DNA of 6,108 nt from Moraxellaceae bacterium UBA2032 (GTDB taxonomy: Bacteria; Pseudomonadota; Gammaproteobacteria; Pseudomonadales; Moraxellaceae), in contig DDBM01000252.1 of assembly GCA_002333125.1 (NCBI GenBank), positions 1 to 6,108 of the forward strand. Direction: 5' to 3'. The first letter of the stretch is position 1, and every line of letters starts with the position of its first letter. This document shows, piece by piece, positions 1-5,154 of the stretch. The position numbers and the translations under genes were made by a program. A model generated the notes under the pieces. That model saw only the letters and a program-made list of their open reading frames with translations, ran no database searches and was not told the origin of the DNA.

Positions 1-98
1 TCAATAATTGCGGCAGCTGTACCAAAACCATTACTCACTACATAGCTGTAGATTTCGGTGTCGGCATCTAAAAATTCTTGAATCTGCAAATTTGACAT
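1..98 (-). CDS. MBL-fold persulfide dioxygenase-like protein (ETHE1/Blh type), N-terminus only
   Basis: The gene reads leftward from an ATG at 98-96 and is cut by the window edge after 32 complete codons. The visible protein begins MSNLQIQEFLDADTEIYSY and continues into VVSNGFGTAAAII. A short acidic 'FxDxxT' start followed by a 'SYVV' strand, a turn and an 'AAIID'-type strand is the usual N-terminus of MBL-fold proteins related to ETHE1 persulfide dioxygenase and to the Blh (beta-lactamase-hydrolase-like) protein of BigR operons. ETHE1-type enzymes oxidise glutathione persulfide to sulfite using one iron. The metal-binding HxHxDH motif lies outside the window, so the catalytic class cannot be confirmed. 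It is divergent from the ArsR gene, and the shared gap suggests joint control. Upstream only a weak GAAG is visible as a ribosome site. A hydroxyacylglutathione hydrolase (glyoxalase II) is a less likely alternative. Confidence 0.68.
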   Translation of the reverse strand, partial: MSNLQIQEFLDADTEIYSYVVSNGFGTAAAII

Positions 99-142
99 AG
101 TGCTAACTTCAAATAAATAAGTGTTAAGTTGTTTTTATCGTA

Positions 143-182
143 CATTAGTATATAAAAAAATAAAATGTTTTTATGTATAATG
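143..182. promoter_or_regulatory. Divergent promoter region with imperfect AT-rich palindrome, candidate ArsR/BigR operator
   Basis: The gap between the divergent MBL gene and arsR is very AT-rich. Bases 143-158 and the reverse complement of 182-168 match as an imperfect inverted repeat, with a 2-base gap and one mismatch. The right arm contains a perfect TATAAT (176-181) reading toward arsR. The left arm contains TATACT on the minus strand (152-147) reading toward the MBL gene. No good -35 box is visible for either. A repressor bound here would cover both -10 boxes. BigR is known to bind a palindromic TA-rich element overlapping the promoter of its operon, so autoregulation by the downstream ArsR protein is a natural inference. 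The exact operator bases are not proven. Confidence 0.5.
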
Positions 183-266
183 AATGGTTCAAGTTTTTTG
201 TGTTTATCGTCGTGTTTGGTGGCACAAAGAGTAGCACTGTGGTTATAGTTTAGAGGGCAGTATGTT

Positions 267-584
267 ATGTCGCAACTAGCACAAATGCAGGAAGCCGCAG
301 GGGAAGCCGTTTCTTTATTAAAAGCCTTGTCTCATCCAGACCGTTTGATTTTATTATGTCAGTTGTCGCAAGGTGAGTTTTGTGTGGGTGAATTAGAAGA
401 AAACTTAGATATTCATCAACCCAGCTTATCACAACAGTTAGGTATTTTGCGCCAAGAAGGCTTGGTCGAAACACGACGCGATGGCAAACAAATGTATTAT
501 CGTATTGCGAGTGACAATGCCTTAGCCATTTTACAAATTTTATATAGTCGCTTTTGCCCCAAAACAGACGAGGAAAGTGTATGA
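267..584 (+). CDS. ArsR-family persulfide-responsive repressor, BigR/SqrR-like
   Basis: This 105-residue winged helix-turn-helix protein is typical in length for the ArsR family. It reads: helical N-terminus; '[14 protein letters not shown]' (17-30); the '[27 protein letters not shown]' helix-turn-helix (41-67), given here only to place the recognition helix near 52-64; the wing around '[12 protein letters not shown]' (69-80); and a last helix ending 'YSRFCPK'. Cys31 and Cys97 fall where BigR and SqrR carry the pair that forms a di- or tetrasulfide on exposure to persulfides. A third cysteine, Cys39, sits where metal-sensing relatives start their CVC motif, but the rest of that motif is absent, which argues against metal sensing. 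The ATG at 267 has AGAGGG 9 bases upstream; the ATG at 262 is out of frame. The stop overlaps the next start (ATGA), so translation is probably coupled. It likely represses itself, the transporters and the divergent MBL gene. Confidence 0.88.
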   Translation: MSQLAQMQEAAGEAVSLLKALSHPDRLILLCQLSQGEFCVGELEENLDIHQPSLSQQLGILRQEGLVETRRDGKQMYYRIASDNALAILQILYSRFCPKTDEESV

Positions 585-1021
585 GCATTGATTGGGCAGC
601 GTTTACACCATATACCGCGTTAGCAGGTGGTGCATTAATCGGTTTAGCTTCGGCTATCTTGATTTTGGGTGTTGGTCGAGTCGCAGGCATGAGCGGTATT
701 GTTGGTGGCTTGTTTAGTGGTTATCACACCGAGCAATGGCGTTGGTATTTTGTGGCAGGTTTATTGGCCTCACCGTGGTTGTATCAACTCGTTAAGGCAT
801 TGCCACCAATAGAAGTAAATTCTAATATTCCCGTCTTAATCGTGTCGGGTTTATTAGTAGGCATTGGCACGCGTTATGGGGGCGGTTGCACCAGTGGTCA
901 TGGCGTGTGTGGCTTGTCGCAATTGTCACTACGCTCTTTGGTTGCAACAGCTAGTTTTATGGCGGTTGGTTTTGCAACGGTTTATGTAGTTAAACATTTA
1001 TTAGGCTTTGGAGCTAACTAA
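581..1021 (+). CDS. YeeE/YedE-family sulfur transporter, first half (PmpA-like)
   Basis: This 146-residue hydrophobic membrane protein belongs to the YeeE/YedE (Sulf_transp) family, whose characterised member YeeE/TsuA imports thiosulfate. Membrane segments are visible near 12-34, 55-72, 83-97 and 118-141. The family hallmarks are 'GRVAGMSGI' (32-40) and the glycine-rich loop '[16 protein letters not shown]' (98-113) with Cys103 and Cys110, the kind of cysteine that relays thiosulfate in YeeE. At half the length of full YeeE it should pair with the protein encoded next, as in PmpA/PmpB-type systems beside BigR regulators. The start is the ATG at 581, which overlaps the arsR stop as ATGA and has GAGGAAAG at 570-577. 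An earlier in-frame start at 554 would lie inside arsR and lacks support. The substrate here is inferred, and thiosulfate, sulfide or another sulfur species remain possible. Confidence 0.87.
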   Translation: MSIDWAAFTPYTALAGGALIGLASAILILGVGRVAGMSGIVGGLFSGYHTEQWRWYFVAGLLASPWLYQLVKALPPIEVNSNIPVLIVSGLLVGIGTRYGGGCTSGHGVCGLSQLSLRSLVATASFMAVGFATVYVVKHLLGFGAN

Positions 1022-1022
1022 G

Positions 1023-1435
1023 ATGAGTAAGCTCATTGCATTGTTGTCGGGCGTGATTTTTGGGTTGGGTTTGATTGTGAGTGAGATGATTAATCCAGCC
1101 AAAGTAATTGCGTTTTTAGATTTAGCAGGGGCGTGGAATCCCTCTTTGGGTTTGGTGATGGCTGGTGCAATTGCTGTTGCATTACCTGCATTTTACGTAG
1201 CCAAACGTAAAAAAATAGTGTGTGTGGCATGGAAATGCACTTACCCAATAATAAGATAATTGATACACGTCTAATAGTTGGCAGTTTAACTTTTGGTGTG
1301 GGTTGGGGTGTTGCGGGTTTTTGTCCTGCACCTGCATTGGTGAGTGCCGCAGCAGGCCAATGGCAAGCCATTGTTTTTAGCTTGGCAATGATTGTCGGAT
1401 TTTATATATTTTCGGTATTAGAAAGAAAGACTTAG
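1023..1435 (+). pseudogene. YeeE/YedE-family transporter, second half (DUF6691/PmpB-like), frameshifted
   Basis: The ATG at 1023 starts one base after the previous stop, with GGAG at 1010-1013. The first frame gives 'LLSGVIFGLGLIVSEMINP' and 'FLDLAGAWNPSLGLVM', both hallmarks of the second YeeE/YedE half, then falls into an unrelated tail and stops at 1257-1259 after 78 residues. The family continues in the -1 frame from about 1216 to the TAG at 1433-1435: 'HLPNNKIIDTRL', 'LTFGVGWGVAGFCPAPALV' and a last membrane helix. Adding one base at the seven-A run 1209-1215 restores a 137-residue protein of normal family length, joining 'AKRKK' to 'NSVCGMEMHLP'. The cause could be a sequencing homopolymer error, transcriptional slippage or a true mutation. 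The downstream piece has no ribosome site of its own. If the break is real, the transporter pair would be incomplete. Confidence 0.82.
1209..1215 (+). other. Seven-A run at the frameshift point
   Basis: Seven consecutive A span the codons AAA AAA A.. of the second YeeE/YedE half. The reading frame that matches the family changes here. The -1 frame has a stop (TAA, 1208-1210) just before the run, so the switch must occur within or just after it. Gain of one A, in the DNA or in the transcript, restores the frame. The arrangement is not a textbook ribosomal slippery heptamer, because the P-site codon would slip from AAA to TAA. Confidence 0.75.
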
Positions 1436-1470
1436 GCATTGCACAACAAGCTCGCTGAGCGGAATTTTTA

Positions 1471-1540
1471 CCCTCACTCTAGCTCTCTCCCACAGGGAGA
1501 GAGAACTCCCTCTCCTTGTGGGAGAGGGTTGGGGTGAGGG
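1471..1540. repeat. 70-bp palindromic intergenic repeat (two 33-base arms, long hairpin)
   Basis: Left arm 1471-1503 and right arm 1508-1540 are inverted copies matching at 27 of 33 bases, separated by the 4-base loop AACT. All six differences are transitions. As plus-strand RNA, five of them become G-U pairs, leaving one mismatch, so one long hairpin can form. Each arm is also self-complementary: 1483-1491 pairs with 1495-1503 (9 bp, loop ACA), and 1508-1515 pairs with 1521-1528 (8 bp, 5-base loop). The ends are CCCTCAC and GTGAGGG. This 'CCCTCAC...CTCTCCCA...GAGAGGG' type is a widespread dispersed repeat in proteobacterial genomes. Spurious translation of its minus strand gives the familiar 'SPQPSPTRRG' peptide. 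It lies between the broken transporter gene and sulP, 20 bases before the sulP start, and could trim or stabilise the mRNA, or terminate it weakly. Confidence 0.85.
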
Positions 1541-1560
1541 ATAATCAAAAAGAGCAAAAC

Positions 1561-3288
1561 ATGAAGCATCTGCTACCCACATGGCTACAACATGGCCAAT
1601 ACAAACACGCACTACATGAAAATATAGTCGCGGGTATTGTGGTGGGTATTGTGGTGATTCCTCAAAGTTTAGGCTATGCCTTATTAGCAGGATTACCGCC
1701 TGTTTATGGCTTATATGCTGCCATTATTCCTGTGTTGGTGTATGCCTTTATTGGGGCAAGTAATACCCAAGCCGTTGGCCCTGTGGCCATTACATCGATT
1801 ATGACGGCTCAGGCTTTAGTGCCATTTGCCCAAGCTCAAAGCAGCACCTTTATTGCTTTGGCGGCATTTATGGCCTTGTTGGTGGGCGTTATTTTGGTAT
1901 TTGCCGCTTGGCTTAAATTAGGCTGGATAATGCAGTTTATTAGCCGAGGTGTAATGGCGGCTTTTATTACAGGCGCAGCGTTATTAATTATTACAGGTCA
2001 AATTAAATACATTTTAGGTTTGAGCGTGCAGGGCGACACCTTGCCGCATTTGTTATATGGTTTTTGGCAGCAGTATAGCCAAATTAATCGTTATGCTTTG
2101 GCTATAGGTATTACGGCAATTACCGTGTTATGGCTTAATCGGCGTTATAGCTTGCTTGTGCTAAGCAAACTAGGCGTACCCCATTATGTGGCCAATTTAA
2201 CAGTCAAATTAGTACCCATTGTGGTGGTGGTGTTAGCGAGCGTAGCGGTGTATCAATTACAGTTACTTAGTTATCAGGTAAAAGTTGTGGGTGATATTCC
2301 TGCTGGATTGCCTGCCTTTACCTTGCCACATTGGCCTGCGTGGCAGCAATGGCAAACCTTATTTTCTTCGGCTTTACTCATTGCTTTAATTGCCTTTATT
2401 AGCAGTGCGTCGGTGGCCAAGTCGGTGGCTTTACAACGTCAAGAACCCTTTGATGCCAATAAAGAATTATTAGGTTTAGGTTTGGCCAATATCAGTGCCG
2501 CATTTTTTAAGGGCTTTCCTATTACAGGTGGATTTTCACGTACGGCGGTTAATTTAGAAGCGGGGGCAAACAGCCCCTTAGCAGGTGTGTTTTCGGCCAT
2601 TACTATGGCCTTAGTATTATTATTTGCAAGTAACTGGTTTTATTATTTGCCTTTGGCTGTATTAGGGGCAGGTGTGATTGTTGCTGCCACTAATTTAATC
2701 GATTTACATACCCTTAAAATGGCGTGGCATAGCGACAAAACCGAAGCATGGGCGTATGTGGTGACTTTGCTTTGCGTAGTGTTATTAGGTTTACAATTAG
2801 GCTTGTTGCTAGGTTTGTTTTTTAGTGTGGGTTCGTTAATTTGGCGGAGTCATCAGCCACACATGGCCGTTGTGGGGCAAGTAGAGCAAACCGAACATTT
2901 TAGAAATGTGCAACGTCATCACGTCACCACATGGCCTAATTTATTACTCTTAAGAATTGATGAGAATCTGTTTTTTGGTAACAGCGAAAGTATTGCAAAT
3001 AGGGTATGGTTTGAGGTAAATGCACAGCCCAGCGTTAAAGACGTAGTATTGATTTTTAGTGCGGTAAATCATATCGACTTGTCGTCACAATGGATGTTGC
3101 AAACCCTCGAAAAACAATTACAGCAACGCGATATTAAAGTGCATTTTGCCGAAATTAAAGGTTTTGTAATGGATACTTTAATAAACACGCCATTAATTAC
3201 TTATTGGCGTGGTAGCATTTTTTCAACCACTCAAGAGGCGGCTGATGCCTTAAAGCCGCCTGTTAAAGAGCCTGAGTATAATTTGTAG
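1561..3288 (+). CDS. SulP-family anion transporter with C-terminal STAS domain
   Basis: This 575-residue inner-membrane protein is full length for the SulP (SLC26-like) family. The N-terminal core shows 'NIVAGIVVGIVVIPQSLGYA' (21-40), 'AGLPPVYGLYAA' (43-54) and 'GASNTQAVGPVA' (65-76), which form the SulP signature. Further in are 'GDIPAGLPAF' (244-253) and 'GGFSRTAVNLEAGANS' (323-338), both conserved. Membrane helices run to about 428. The soluble tail from about 440 to 565 is a STAS domain, with 'DVVLIFSAVNHIDLSS' (494-509) as its central strand and loop. SulP proteins move sulfate, bicarbonate or other anions, and the sequence does not tell which. In this cluster sulfate or sulfite export or uptake is plausible. 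I chose the ATG at 1561, with AGAG 6 bases upstream; an in-frame TTG at 1516 would place 15 residues inside the hairpin repeat. The next gene starts 6 bases after its stop. Confidence 0.9.
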   Translation: MKHLLPTWLQHGQYKHALHENIVAGIVVGIVVIPQSLGYALLAGLPPVYGLYAAIIPVLVYAFIGASNTQAVGPVAITSIMTAQALVPFAQAQSSTFIALAAFMALLVGVILVFAAWLKLGWIMQFISRGVMAAFITGAALLIITGQIKYILGLSVQGDTLPHLLYGFWQQYSQINRYALAIGITAITVLWLNRRYSLLVLSKLGVPHYVANLTVKLVPIVVVVLASVAVYQLQLLSYQVKVVGDIPAGLPAFTLPHWPAWQQWQTLFSSALLIALIAFISSASVAKSVALQRQEPFDANKELLGLGLANISAAFFKGFPITGGFSRTAVNLEAGANSPLAGVFSAITMALVLLFASNWFYYLPLAVLGAGVIVAATNLIDLHTLKMAWHSDKTEAWAYVVTLLCVVLLGLQLGLLLGLFFSVGSLIWRSHQPHMAVVGQVEQTEHFRNVQRHHVTTWPNLLLLRIDENLFFGNSESIANRVWFEVNAQPSVKDVVLIFSAVNHIDLSSQWMLQTLEKQLQQRDIKVHFAEIKGFVMDTLINTPLITYWRGSIFSTTQEAADALKPPVKEPEYNL

Positions 3289-3294
3289 GATAAT

Positions 3295-3924
3295 ATGAAA
3301 AAGCCCACATCGGTTAATACCTTAGAAGCACTTGGCAGAGTAAGGTTGTCTGAGTCTTTTTTTATGAGAGATTTTTTGTATTCCGAAATCTCTCAAATAG
3401 AAGGTATTGCCAATATTCCTGATGACCCCGATTTAGCTATTTTTGTTGGTAAGCAACTTTGCGAAAATGTATTAGAACCGATTCAAGCGGCACTGGGTCG
3501 TCTTAGTATTAGGTCAGCGTATCGCTCATGTGCAGTTAATGCAAAAGGTGCAGAGAATAAAAATCAATATAATTGCTCCAAGAATGAAGCTAACTATGCA
3601 GGCCATATTTGGGATAAAAAAGATGCTGATGGTTGTATGGGGGCAACGGCTTGTATTATTGTCAATTCATTTATTCCTTATTATGAACGTACAAGCAAGT
3701 GGACGGCCTTAGCATGGTGGATTCATGACCATATACCGAGTTACTCAGCAATGCAGTTTTTTCCTAAATTTGCCGCATTCAATATTTCTTGGCATGAACA
3801 ACCTAAAAAACAAATACATAGTTATATTGAGCCTAGAGGTTGTTTGACACGTCCCGACATGAGTAATTTTGACGGCAGTCACGCCAAAGAGTATCAACAA
3901 TTTTTAAACGAGTTAAAACGATAA
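3295..3924 (+). CDS. Uncharacterised M15-peptidase-like protein
   Basis: This 209-residue protein has no signal peptide or membrane segment, so it is probably cytosolic. Its pattern recalls the peptidase M15 fold (D-Ala-D-Ala carboxypeptidases and endolysins): 'FFMRDFLYSEIS' (22-33), 'IPDDPDLAIFVGKQLCENVLEPIQAALG' region (41-68, read in pieces), 'IRSAYRS' (72-78) followed by 'VN' (81-82), 'YAGHIWDKKDADG' (101-113), 'MGATACIIV' (115-123), and 'FNISWHEQP' (162-170). Possible metal ligands are His104, Asp110 or Asp112, and His167. The His-Asp spacing does not match the standard M15 motif exactly, so peptidase activity is unproven. There are six cysteines (56, 79, 94, 114, 120, 183). The start has AGGA (3287-3290) overlapping the sulP stop, so it is almost certainly cotranscribed with sulP. 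Its role in a sulfur cluster is unknown. I recognise it as a conserved hypothetical type rather than a named gene. Confidence 0.6.
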   Translation: MKKPTSVNTLEALGRVRLSESFFMRDFLYSEISQIEGIANIPDDPDLAIFVGKQLCENVLEPIQAALGRLSIRSAYRSCAVNAKGAENKNQYNCSKNEANYAGHIWDKKDADGCMGATACIIVNSFIPYYERTSKWTALAWWIHDHIPSYSAMQFFPKFAAFNISWHEQPKKQIHSYIEPRGCLTRPDMSNFDGSHAKEYQQFLNELKR

Positions 3925-3947
3925 TTTGTAAACACTAGGAGACAAAC

Positions 3948-4283
3948 ATGACCCAACATATCGGTTTTGCAGGACAATTACAGCCAGCGCAACTAAAAGA
4001 AGTGGCCGAGCGCGGTTTTAAATCCGTTATAAACAATCGACCAGACTTTGAAGAAGGCGCACACCAACCCACAAGCGCACAAGTGCAAGCAGCAGCTTTA
4101 GAGCAAGGGTTAAGTTATGTGTTTCAGCCTGTTATCAGTGGTCAAATTACCCAACAAGATGTAGAAGCCTTTGCTAAGTATATTAACGAATTGCCTAAGC
4201 CTGTATTAGCATTTTGCCGTACAGGTAATCGTTGTAATAACTTGTACCAAATGGCTAAACAAATGGATTTAATTGATGACTAG
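3948..4283 (+). CDS. DUF442/TIGR01244-family sulfurtransferase-like protein
   Basis: This 111-residue protein has the phosphatase/rhodanese-like fold of the DUF442 family, which is found fused to the MBL domain in Blh-type persulfide dioxygenases. The N-terminal 'FAGQLQPAQLKEVAERGFKS' (7-26) followed by 'VINNRPDFEEG' (27-37) is the family opening. The active-site loop is 'CRTGNR' (90-95) after the strand 'PVLAF' (85-89). The CRxGxR loop matches rhodanese loops, in which the cysteine carries a persulfide, and is one residue shorter than the CX5R loop of tyrosine phosphatases. Thiosulfate or persulfide sulfur transfer is therefore the best inference. Cys96 directly follows the loop, where relatives usually have serine. 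A good ribosome site, AGGAG (3937-3941), sits 6 bases before the ATG. It closes the plus-strand run, 23 bases after the previous gene. Confidence 0.85.
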   Translation: MTQHIGFAGQLQPAQLKEVAERGFKSVINNRPDFEEGAHQPTSAQVQAAALEQGLSYVFQPVISGQITQQDVEAFAKYINELPKPVLAFCRTGNRCNNLYQMAKQMDLIDD

Positions 4284-4316
4284 TTTAGAAGTGGTTTGCA
4301 TTTGATTGTATGACCC

Positions 4317-4363
4317 TTCGACTACGCTCAGGGAGAATTTTGCGCTGGTTGAGCGGAGTCGAA
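4317..4363. repeat. Inverted repeat between convergent genes (TTCGACTACGCTCA type)
   Basis: Arms 4317-4330 and 4350-4363 are inverted copies matching at 13 of 14 bases, with a 19-base loop. The left arm reads TTCGACTACGCTCA and the right TGAGCGGAGTCGAA. This word pair belongs to a dispersed repeat seen between genes in many bacteria. It lies 33 bases after the sulfurtransferase stop and 15 bases from the tonB stop, where transcripts from both sides converge. It could act as a two-way terminator or mRNA 3' end, but neither side has a clear U run, so termination is only a guess. The rest of the gap (4284-4378) holds nothing else I can support. Confidence 0.75.
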
Positions 4364-4378
4364 ACCTAAAACATTAAC

Positions 4379-5056
4379 TCAACTCAACTCAAATGTAATC
4401 GGCACAATAACCCATGCACTTACGGCATTATTACCGCGTTTGGCAGGCACAAAACGCCACGTTTTAACGGTGTTTTGTGCCACCTCATCAAGCAATTTAA
4501 AACCAGAGCTTTTGTTTAGTTCAATTGCTTCGGCTTTACCTTCGATAGACACTTTAACCCTTAATAATACTGTGCCTTGTTGTTGCCTTTGTCTAGAAAA
4601 ATAAGGATAGGCAGGCGCAGGATTATGCAAAAAATCAGCATCAAAAATTGGCTCAGTGACGACTATCTCTTTTGTGTCGGTTAAAGCGGTAGTTGAGTCT
4701 TTAATAATTTCATTTGTGTTGGTAGTAGAAGCGGTTATTTGAGGTGTTGAAGTAATGGCTTCTATAGGCTCAATTGCAGATAAAATAGGTCTTTTTAATA
4801 AAGACTGGTTCGATGTGATGACTTTATCAACAGCTTTAGTTACGGCTTTTACAGGTTTATTAGGTTGGGCAATGGGGTTGGTTTGATGTTTTTTGGCCAA
4901 TGTAGGCGTATGGGCAATATGTTGTAAATTTAATATCTGATGCGAATGGTGCTTAAGTGATGCAGTGTTATTTAATAAACTCAAGCCTATAAACAGCACA
5001 ATATGTACAAGCATCGCTCCCAATAAGGCATAAAATAAAAAACGGTTTGACCTCAT
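4379..5056 (-). CDS. TonB-family energy transducer
   Basis: With the start used here the protein has 225 residues. It has the TonB layout: a short cytoplasmic start, one membrane anchor (about 6-28) with a histidine at 18, a long Lys/Thr/Ser/Asn-rich periplasmic linker (30-135), and a C-terminal TonB domain (about 143-225). The domain shows 'NPAPAYPYFSRQRQQQGTVL' (145-164), a 'RVKVSIEGKAEAI' strand, 'SSGFKLLDEVAQNTVKTWRF' (183-202) and 'VIVPITFEL'. It would carry proton-motive energy from an ExbB/ExbD complex to outer-membrane receptors; neither partner is in the window. The linker lacks the Pro-Glu/Pro-Lys runs of the E. coli protein. The histidine may correspond to the essential TonB anchor histidine. 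I chose ATG at 5056 over an in-frame TTG at 5101, because the latter falls at the predicted transcript start and adds a polar stretch before the anchor. No strong ribosome site is visible for either. Confidence 0.87.
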   Translation of the reverse strand: MRSNRFLFYALLGAMLVHIVLFIGLSLLNNTASLKHHSHQILNLQHIAHTPTLAKKHQTNPIAQPNKPVKAVTKAVDKVITSNQSLLKRPILSAIEPIEAITSTPQITASTTNTNEIIKDSTTALTDTKEIVVTEPIFDADFLHNPAPAYPYFSRQRQQQGTVLLRVKVSIEGKAEAIELNKSSGFKLLDEVAQNTVKTWRFVPAKRGNNAVSAWVIVPITFELS

Positions 5057-5078
5057 TATAGTGGTGTGTCTCGTAGAG

Positions 5079-5111
5079 TAATGAGCTAAAGCACGATGCA
5101 ATAGCTCATTA
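5079..5111. promoter_or_regulatory. Perfect 10-bp inverted repeat in the tonB leader, candidate operator
   Basis: TAATGAGCTA at 5079-5088 is exactly repeated in reverse complement at 5102-5111 (TAGCTCATTA), with 13 bases between. The right arm overlaps the candidate tonB -10 box. A further direct copy of the core, CTCATTATAG, occurs at 5105-5114 and again at 5052-5061 over the tonB start codon. This makes three CTCATTA-type words in 63 bases, which looks like a regulator site. It does not fit a Fur box in spacing. The binding protein is unknown. Confidence 0.4.
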
Positions 5112-5136
5112 TAGCGTAAATGCCAGTTATCAATAA
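5108..5136 (-). promoter_or_regulatory. Candidate tonB promoter
   Basis: On the minus strand a perfect TATAAT occurs at 5113-5108. A TTATTG at 5136-5131 lies 17 bases upstream, which is good spacing but a weak box. A better box, TTGATA (5133-5128), is only 14 bases away. Transcription would begin near 5101, giving a leader of about 45 bases to the ATG at 5056. Confidence 0.4.
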
Positions 5137-5146
5137 GTAGGCATTT
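5118..5146 (-). terminator. Possible weak hairpin after metY
   Basis: AAATGCC (5118-5124) pairs perfectly with GGCATTT (5140-5146) across a 15-base loop, starting 9 bases after the metY stop. The minus-strand sequence after the stem has only three T that are part of the stem, so termination would be inefficient. It also overlaps the candidate tonB promoter, and read-through from metY into tonB is possible. Confidence 0.25.
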
Positions 5147-5154
5147 TATTGACG

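Noticed and set aside
265..690. Minus-strand open frame of 141 codons opposite arsR
   Set aside because: It is a shadow of arsR and the first transporter half, with no recognisable protein pattern and no ribosome site.
1209..1220. Classical -1 ribosomal slippery site
   Set aside because: The A run is not in the X XXY YYZ register: the upstream codon would re-pair with TAA, and I see no clear stem or pseudoknot just downstream. Slippage in transcription or an error in the A count fits better.
1090..1371. Minus-strand open frame of 93 codons
   Set aside because: It lies opposite the frameshifted transporter half, whose family sequence explains the region.
1450..1470. Short hairpin GCTC-GCT-GAGC followed by a T-rich stretch as a terminator after the second transporter half
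   Set aside because: A 4-bp stem is too weak, and the following bases include a CC and only five T in a row. The larger repeat next to it is the more credible structure.
1516..1560. Upstream TTG start for sulP
   Set aside because: It would encode 15 extra residues from the repeat arm. The ATG at 1561 gives the normal SulP N-terminus and has AGAG at a suitable distance.
1418..1612. Minus-strand open frame of 64 codons across the hairpin repeat
   Set aside because: Its Ser-Pro-Gln-Pro-Ser-Pro and Trp-Glu-Arg-Ala-Arg runs are the usual spurious translation of this repeat type, and it overlaps the starts of real genes.
3530..3712. Plus-strand open frame of 60 codons inside the M15-like gene
   Set aside because: It is an out-of-frame overlap with no ribosome site or family resemblance.
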